A stretch of DNA of 64,000 nt from Emydura subglobosa. Its lineage: Eukaryota; Chordata; Testudines; Chelidae. How positions within the stretch are numbered: position 1 is the first letter of the stretch; each line of letters starts with the position of its first letter. Shown here piece after piece: positions 57,961 through 64,000 of this stretch. The stretch is taken from positions 96,230,759-96,294,758 of the forward strand of contig ML679946.1 in NCBI GenBank assembly GCA_007922225.1. The letters are read 5' to 3'. Below the pieces are notes generated by a model. That model was not told the DNA's origin. It saw only the letters and a list, made by a program, of their open reading frames with translations, and searched no databases. Made by a program: the position numbers and the translations under genes.

Positions 57961-59569
57961 GGGAGATGCACACCATAGGCAAAACTAAGACCTGTTTTGA
58001 GAAGGGGCAGAAGGCACAGGGAAATCCTACTTTGCAGAAATAGGGCTGTAGACAGCTTGTGTGCACTTATGTGATGTGTGGAGGCTAACATGCCTAGTTA
58101 AGCTTCATGGCCCCAAGCGATGTATGCCACTGACTTGTGGGTGGGGCAGTGCTTCCAAGTCACACCTGCCACTGCCAGCAGCAGTGGCTGAAGGCAGGGA
58201 AAGCGTTCCTTAAGTTCTCCCTTTCTGGAGCAGCAGTCTGAGACTCGTGTAAGGCAAGAGAGTGTTTTCATTAGTTTCCTCCATTTGTGTCTTCACAGCT
58301 GTTTGCTCTGGAGGAGATGATCATGTCCCAGCAGCGATTATAGGCCTGGTGTAAGCAGGTGTAATTCCACTGAGTTTAATAGAGTTAAGTTCAAGTTCAG
58401 CCTTAAGCCAGCATGACTTCAGGTGTAGACCAAGTAGAAGAAGCAGAGTGTTCAGTTTTGTATAACTGCTGTAATATGTGGTGGGGGGGATTAACACAGT
58501 TTCACACAGTATTTTTGTATTTCACAAGTAATTTCCCCCTTAATCTAGATCTATTTTTTCAGAGGAGGTTAAAGTCCATTAGCCTCCCAGTTTACCTGAG
58601 TATTTCTAATTAAATAAAAACCTGTGCTATGAAAACTATAAGGGCTTTTGTCTGAAAATGTTGTCACTTGGCATCATCTCCAATATGAGCCTCTGTAAGC
58701 GTACCAATAGCTGACCCTTAACTGTGATATGGTCCTGGGTAAGGGTTGGAGGTTTGGCTCACTGGTTTCTTGGTCTGCTTCTACGTTTTTTTTTCAGTAC
58801 TTCATGTATCATAACTGGGAAGTTGGTCACTTTTATTCCATCCATTTGTTTTGTTTCATTATCCCCTTAACTTTTTAATTAGGCTGCTCTAATACAATAA
58901 TCAAATTTTATGAAGCTTGTTTTTCTGCCGGATAGGCAAACATTACAAATATCAAAATATAACACAAAGGCAAATACCCAGGATCATCAAGATGCCCTAT
59001 ATCCATAGTGATTCATTTATAATGCATTAAAGTTCCACTGCTTTAGGCTAGCTTAACGGTCCAAACACATTAGCATCATGTTTGAGAGAGCTCCATCTTG
59101 GGAGCAGAGACACATTTTGGAAAGTGATGTGTTTAGGGAGTTTCAAAAACAAAATGTGTCTGTCATGACCATTTGAACAGGTAATCCAAGATTTAGGCAT
59201 TCTTGAGGCAAAACTAATTTTAGTCTCCCAACTGTTTTATCATGTTTACTGCTCAAATTTCCTGAACGATATGAGGAGCTCAAATTGCTTTTTGGATTCT
59301 GCGGAGTAATTTTCCAGAACTTTTGCATTTTCTTAATAAACATGATAAAAATGATGAGTGAAAAACTGAACTAATCTTTCCCACTGACATTCTTTTTGGG
59401 AAGATAAGAATTTTGTTTAGCTGTAATTGTAGCTTGCTCAATGTAGTGGCAACCTTTATTAACGAGACAGGAAATGAATGGACCTATGCAAAGCTCAATT
59501 CTGTTCGATAAAACCATTCACAGCGGTTTTGCTGCCTTTGCTTAGTTTAAACATTTTACAATTGGCATC
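57961..59569. other. Unassigned DNA
   Basis: A palindromic-family scrap is at 58340-58400 (GCCTGGTGTAAGCAGGTGTA). Otherwise no family or gene is seen. Confidence 0.4.
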
Positions 59570-60300
59570 CCCTCAGCCCATCCAGAAGCAGCTGACAAGT
59601 GAGTTTTGAAGGGAGTAGCTGCTGTTTTTGTGCTTGGAGGTAGTGGGACTTGGTTAACGGTGTGTTTGGTATGTCTGTTTCATTGTTTGTTTACTCTCTG
59701 TGTACTGGCTGTGTAGCTGGCCATGGGCCCTTGAGTGAGCAGCAGAGACATGTCTGTTTGTTGGTGCTGTACTTAAAGGCTAGGAGGCTCTAACCCTTAG
59801 CGCTTTGATCAGATCTGCTCTTGAAGCCCCTGGTGATGAGGGGCAGAGGTGAGCTGAACTAAGCAGACACTTGGTATAAAAAGTCATTTGCTAGGTGAAC
59901 TCGAGAGTCATGAACAGATGCAGCTAAGAGGAGAGTTTAGAGTGAGTATAAAGAGGAAGTGTAAGAAGCTTTCTGTCCGCTCTACATTTGATTTTAAGAT
60001 GGCCAATGGTGGTGACCAGCCATGGATGTGCCAAGTTTTCTTTCCTGCCTGATGCCGAAAGGATTTCCTGGGCATGAAGTGCAAGAGTGACTGTGCTGAA
60101 GGAGAAGATTCTTGCACTGGGGGGAAAGTAGAGACACTACTGAGAAGCAGAGAAACGGAAGAGTTCCTAGTCAGCTAGTTTCAGGAAGCATCAGTACCAC
60201 AGGTTCAAGGAAGAAAGAAACTGGCCACCAATGAGCTGGAGAGAGAGGAAGTCAGAGGGGATACCTGTAGTGATAACGGGGCCAACAAATTGTACCCTCA
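59570..60300 (+). mobile_element. CR1-type LINE 5' end (5' UTR and start of ORF1)
   Basis: A T/G-rich leader (about 59610-59740: GTGCTTGGAGGTAGTGGGAC, GTACTGGCTGTGTAGCTGGC) precedes AGTCATTTGCTAGGTGAACT and a decayed ORF1 start. From 59999, one frame reads MANGGDQPWMCQVFFPA, then a stop, CRKDFLGMKCKSDCAEGEDS. A Q-W-M-C...C...CK..C order resembles the ORF1 zinc finger of the antisense CR1. Further on, QEASVPQVQGRKKLATNELE (about 60185-60245) continues an acidic ORF1 part. Decayed. 5' ends are rare in this family, which is mostly 5'-truncated. Family call by pattern. Confidence 0.5.
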
Positions 60301-60649
60301 TTGTGAGCTCAGCTATAAAAAGTGAGTGTAAATTCATAAGATTTCACAATAATCTATAACGATAAATATTGAGGGAAAAGGTGTAAAAACAAGACAAATA
60401 CGGAATTAGGCCTGGTAAACAAAAACAACAACAAAAAGTATGGCACCAGAAATCAGTGAATCAAATTTGTGTGACAGAAACTAGGCCTAACTGGTGAACA
60501 AAATAATGAGAGGATGGGCTATTTTGTTAGTCTCTCTCTTTTTAGATCCTTAAAGAAAGACTTTGGGGGGAAGAATAGGCTATTGGAGCAAACTTCACCA
60601 TCATGGCCATCACCCCCACTGTCTCTTAGGATCCTGGGCCACCTTCATC
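60301..60649. other. Unassigned DNA
   Basis: An A-rich stretch near 60420-60435 is simple repeat. Nothing else is recognised. Confidence 0.4.
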
Positions 60650-61026
60650 TTAATCCTGACAGATGTTCTGACCAGACAAGGCCCGGGAGAAGGAGCCAGA
60701 CTCAGCTGGGGCTGTGAGCGGTGCGATGGTTGAAGCCGGAGATTGTGGCTAGCAGTGGGGCTACAGTGGCTGGGGTGGAGTTGGGAACAGCGGCTGGGTG
60801 CTGGGGGCCAAGGCTGCGGCGGCTAGGGGCTGGGATCAGGGGCCAGGGCCAAGCCGGGAATTGCATCCGGAGGCAGGGGCAGCGCCAGGAGCCGAAGCCA
60901 GAACTATGGCTGGGGGGTGGGGCCAGGGCAGAGTGGGGCTGGGTGGTGCACTCTCCCTGTCCCCCATGGGGGCTGGCCTGGGCCATGCCATGACCCCCCA
61001 ATGCTCCTCCAGTTTGAGGACCTCTG
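60650..61026. mobile_element. GC-rich hAT element remnant (one end only)
   Basis: The right end AGTTTGAGGACCTCTG at 61011-61026 is a hAT-type terminus (reverse complement CAGAGGTCCTCAAACT, close to the 31023 element). The GC-rich, gene-free interior (about 60680-60990) explains the long open frames on both strands. The left terminus is not found, so the element is truncated. The frames are not genes. Confidence 0.6.
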
Positions 61027-62195
61027 TTCTAGAGCCTAAACTCAACAAGATGCCCTCTTGTTTAATAAGGTACAGGTTACCCCGAAGTCTTTCTCACATT
61101 TTTCAGCCAGGATAGCTGAGACCTTTGTTTCATGAGCCTAGCCTGTTGCACTTGCCTCCCAATGAAGGATATCAAGGCATCTTTCTGCACCCTTAGATAT
61201 AGCAGACCAGTCCTTTGTTCTTCACCTCCAAAACAGCCTCCCCACCCACTGTTAACCTCTGCCTGTTAATTTTCCTTCTGAAATTCCTGCAATCTTTTCA
61301 TTAGCATTTGACTCAAATCAACTTCCACAGTACGACCCACAATACACAATGGTTTACTAGGGAGTTAAGTATCTCCCACCTTCTGTGTGGTGGAACCTTA
61401 CTTAGGACATGCTACCTTTGGGGATCTGCCTTTAAATACAAGGCCTTAGCATAATTTCCAATATATATATATATATATCTTTATATATTATCTGCACATA
61501 CATTTCACAATATTCATCAGCGTGACACCGGCTTTCATTGGAAACCTTACATGACACTTTGGTGAACTAGAATGTGAATTACCAGATCATGGGATCTCTA
61601 TAATCCTTATACAACCCTGTACCCTCCACCACGTGACATCAAGAGGTCTTTGGGCCACATAGATCACTGATATGGAGTGATCTGGATCATTTCATAAACT
61701 TGGGTGCAAGCAAGTAATATGCATTTTAATATGGCTTAATGTAAATGCCGGTTGCCAAACTTGCATTTTAGCTTTTATTGACATGAAGATCTGAAATTGA
61801 TTGTTTTTTCCTGTTTTTTTGTTGTTGTTTTTTTACTGTCGTGGTACACTATTTGCTGACATCACTAAAAATACCATAAACAATACAATAATATCACAAA
61901 AGTGTGTACTCACTCACAATATACTGTACAGAGGAATTTGGAATTACTCTATTGTTTTAACTGCAGTTAATTGATCAGTCAGGTTCTTGGGCATGTGCAC
62001 TAACAGAAAACAGGAAATTGATAAAGTCATGGTCAGTGTAGTTTTACGATACAAGAAGTGATTCTGAACGATGACAATCAATGTCAAAAGACAATATGTT
62101 TTATTTCTACCCAATTTTACAGACATTTTAATTTATTTATGGGTTTACAGACAGTGTTAAAATTGTACATTGTTCATTGACTGTCTGTAAATTTA
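61027..62195. other. Unassigned DNA with (AT)n
   Basis: (AT)n lies at 61461-61478 and a T-run near 61805-61835. No gene or family is seen. Confidence 0.4.
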
Positions 62196-62545
62196 CTGGT
62201 GGTTGGCAATCCTGAAATGTATACATCTAGGAACAACAAATGTCGGCTATATTTACGGGATGGGAGATTCTATCTTGGGAAGCTGTGCCTCTGGAAAAGA
62301 TTTGAGGATCATAGTGGATAATCAACTGAACATGAGGTCCAAGTGTGATGCAGTAATTAACTACTGGAATATCTTCCAAGGGTCGTGATGGATTCTCCGT
62401 CACCAATCATTTTAAAATCAAGATTGGATGTTTTTCTAAAAGATCTGCTCTAGGAATTATTTTGAGGAAGTTCTGTGGCTTGTTTTATACAGGATGTTAG
62501 ACTAGATGATCCCAATGGTCTCTTCTGACCTAGGAATCTATGAAT
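62196..62545 (+). mobile_element. CR1 fragment with internal deletion
   Basis: The frame 62203-62388 reads KCIHLGTTNVGYIYGMGDSI, then KDLRIIVDNQLNMRSKCDAV, the RT thumb part of ORF2. It jumps from INYWN directly to a VMDSPS-type block (about 62385-62400), whereas intact CR1 has about 130 residues between. The 3' UTR then follows to GATGATCCCAATGGTCTCTT and TAGGAATCTATGAATGG. Confidence 0.82.
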
Positions 62546-62999
62546 GGCATCAAAGAGAGGCTATAGCACCTTTGCCCAAATACTAGATTGTAAGGAATTA
62601 GACATGAGAAGCAAAAATGATCAATTTTCTGCACGTTGCATTAAGTGAAAAGCTGCTGTTGTTTTTTCCTAGTGACACTTGATGTTTGATAAGAAGTTCT
62701 GATCCAGAATAACTTTTATTCAGGGAAAACTCCCACTGGCCGCCACGCTCAGGCCTAAAAGTTGGAGGCCGAAGTTAGGAAAAGCCACCCACAATTCTTG
62801 CTTACAAATGACACTGAAAAGAATTCAACATAGCCCCAAACAGAGCTGGTTGAAGACTGCAGAAGCATTTCTACAAACATCAATTCAAGCTAGGGCTTTA
62901 GGGAAAGTTTCAGATGAAGCATTTTTACATTAGTAATGTAAATTCATAGAAAGCAAAACATGTCATGGAAATGTGACAGTTTCATTTGGAGTTCATTTT
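62546..62999. other. Unassigned DNA
   Basis: No repeat or gene is recognised. Confidence 0.4.
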
Positions 63000-63270
63000 A
63001 AGAAGAAAAATTGGGGAAAAGGCATTGTGTGGAAGTTGAAACACTCTATTTTGACCTTTTTGGAGTGGGATGTTTCCGTTTTGCTATAACAGACATTTTA
63101 AAAAGTCAAAATCAGAAATTTTTGCTTTTATCAAGACAAAAGGTTTTGATCAAATTGAAGCAATTTTTTTGTTCAAAATTTCATTTTGTGGGTAATTTTG
63201 AATAGTTGGTTTTGTTGAAATTCTGAATGGAAATCTGTTTTCAACTCATGGAATTGCCCCCAAAACAAAA
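63000..63270. repeat. AT-rich 'AAATTTTG' dispersed repeat
   Basis: AAATCAGAAATTTTTGCTTT, GGTTTTGATCAAATTGAAGC, CAAAATTTCATTTTGTGGGT and GTTGAAATTCTGAATGGAAA have the wording of the 11630 and 25170 copies, especially TTTCATTTTGTGGG. Confidence 0.55.
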
Positions 63271-63534
63271 CAAAAAATCCAGTTCCTGCCTGTCTCTGAT
63301 TTAGGTTTTAGAGTGAATTCGTTTCTACTGTCTGTGTGCTCCTCTTGTATTTGCTTTCTGTGATCGTCCAGCAAATGAGCTTACTTCCAGGAATGTTAAC
63401 AGAATATTAATGGAGAATGAACTCTAAAGGTACTTACTACATGCACTGTGGAATAGCAGTGCCTAAGTGTTGACCTTAAAACAGAATGTGGTACATTCCT
63501 CTAGTTAAAACTAGCAAGTGAGGGAGTTGAAAGC

Positions 63535-63665
63535 CACCCAAAGTCTCTGCCAATCTGATCCCAAATATAGTGATCAGTTTGACCCTGAGCATGTGGGAGA
63601 CCCACCGGCCAGACACCTCGGAAAGAATTCTCTGTAGTAACTCAGTCCATTCAGTCCATCTGGGT
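63535..63665 (-). mobile_element. CR1 3' UTR fragment, antisense
   Basis: TCTCTGCCAATCTGATCCCA, AATATAGTGATCAGTTTGAC and CGGAAAGAATTCTCTGTAGT match the plus-strand wording at 46110-46250, the 3' UTR of the antisense CR1. About 20 bases present in that element are missing here. Confidence 0.85.
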
Positions 63666-63884
63666 ATTTGTATTAAGACCCTTCAGCCTGGGGAAATAAC
63701 CTTATTAGTGAAACTGCTTCACAGAAGAAATTAAGGAGCTGGAGGCAAAAGGACAATTATAGCTAGTTGCATCTGGGTCTTAGTCTCAATCAAATTTGCA
63801 CAGTCAGCAGTGCTGCCTGCCACAGCCTTTTCTTTTTCTTTCTCTATTGATTTGGAAGGGGGCGGTATTTCAAAGGAGGGAGAG

Positions 63885-64000
63885 ACAAAGACTACAAAGG
63901 GTGATGTTGAAAGGTGAACTGTCAAGCCAGAGGGAGGTTACTAGTGGAGTTCTTCAAGGACTGGTCTTGGAACCAATCTTATTTAACGTTTTCATTAATG
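63885..64000 (+). pseudogene. CR1 ORF2 reverse transcriptase start, cut by the window edge
   Basis: From about 63917 the frame reads LSSQREVTSGVLQGLVLEPI, then LFNVFIN, the GVPQGS block of the CR1 reverse transcriptase (Q kept, P and S changed). The sequence continues beyond the window, so the fate of the catalytic FADD is unknown. Confidence 0.85.

Noticed and set aside
60721..61115. Open frames of 90-105 codons as a small gene
   Set aside because: They lie inside a GC-rich hAT remnant with a recognisable terminus. Frames on both strands overlap and have low-complexity translations.
1..64000. CRISPR arrays, bacterial operons, rRNA or intact tRNA genes
   Set aside because: No regularly spaced direct repeats and no cloverleaf-competent tRNA are seen. 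The tRNA-like words all belong to decayed SINE heads, and the sequence is clearly vertebrate.

Overview
The window looks like non-coding nuclear DNA (intergenic or deep intronic) from a non-avian reptile, most likely a turtle; a crocodilian is the second choice. This rests on the repeat mix: many CR1 LINEs of several ages, CORE/MIR-type tRNA SINEs with L2-like tails, retroviral-type LTRs, hAT DNA transposons with CAGTGGTTC-type inverted ends, and remnants of L1 and RTE LINEs. I found no convincing host exon, tRNA, rRNA or CpG-island promoter. Every open frame I could assign to a family belongs to a decayed mobile element.

Layout. 1-888: LTR. About 1.4-6.4 kb: one SINE, a pentanucleotide microsatellite, palindromic repeats, otherwise unassigned AT-rich DNA. 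6.4-11.5 kb: L1, CR1 and RTE pieces stacked together, followed by a long CR1 3' end. 14.4-15.8 kb: two adjacent LTR-like elements. 17.6-18.2 kb: GC-rich block with hairpins. 18.8-19.3 kb: solo LTR inside a SINE tail, with a 4-bp target duplication. 20.3-31.9 kb: SINE tails, CR1 ends, two LTR-like blocks, and two copies of a dispersed family that may encode the end of a transposon protein. 31.0-33.7 kb: small hAT element, antisense CR1 and a broken hAT transposase gene. 38.4-40.2 kb: two non-autonomous hAT elements and two antisense MIRs; one hAT element keeps both inverted ends and an 8-bp target duplication. 44.8-52.4 kb: the largest structure, a sense CR1 split in its second ORF by an essentially full-length antisense CR1. 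52.4-64 kb: long unassigned stretches, a MIR, a rare CR1-type 5' end (about 59.6-60.3 kb), a GC-rich hAT remnant, and CR1 pieces running off the right edge.

No set of genes here works together as a host pathway. What the window records is successive insertion: L1 and RTE relics hit or flanked by CR1, a MIR tail hit by a retroviral LTR, and one CR1 hit by another of opposite orientation. All element proteins are broken by stops or frameshifts, so none is expected to be active. Family calls come from reading protein and DNA motifs by eye; boundaries are usually good to 10-50 bases, except where target duplications or terminal repeats fix them.
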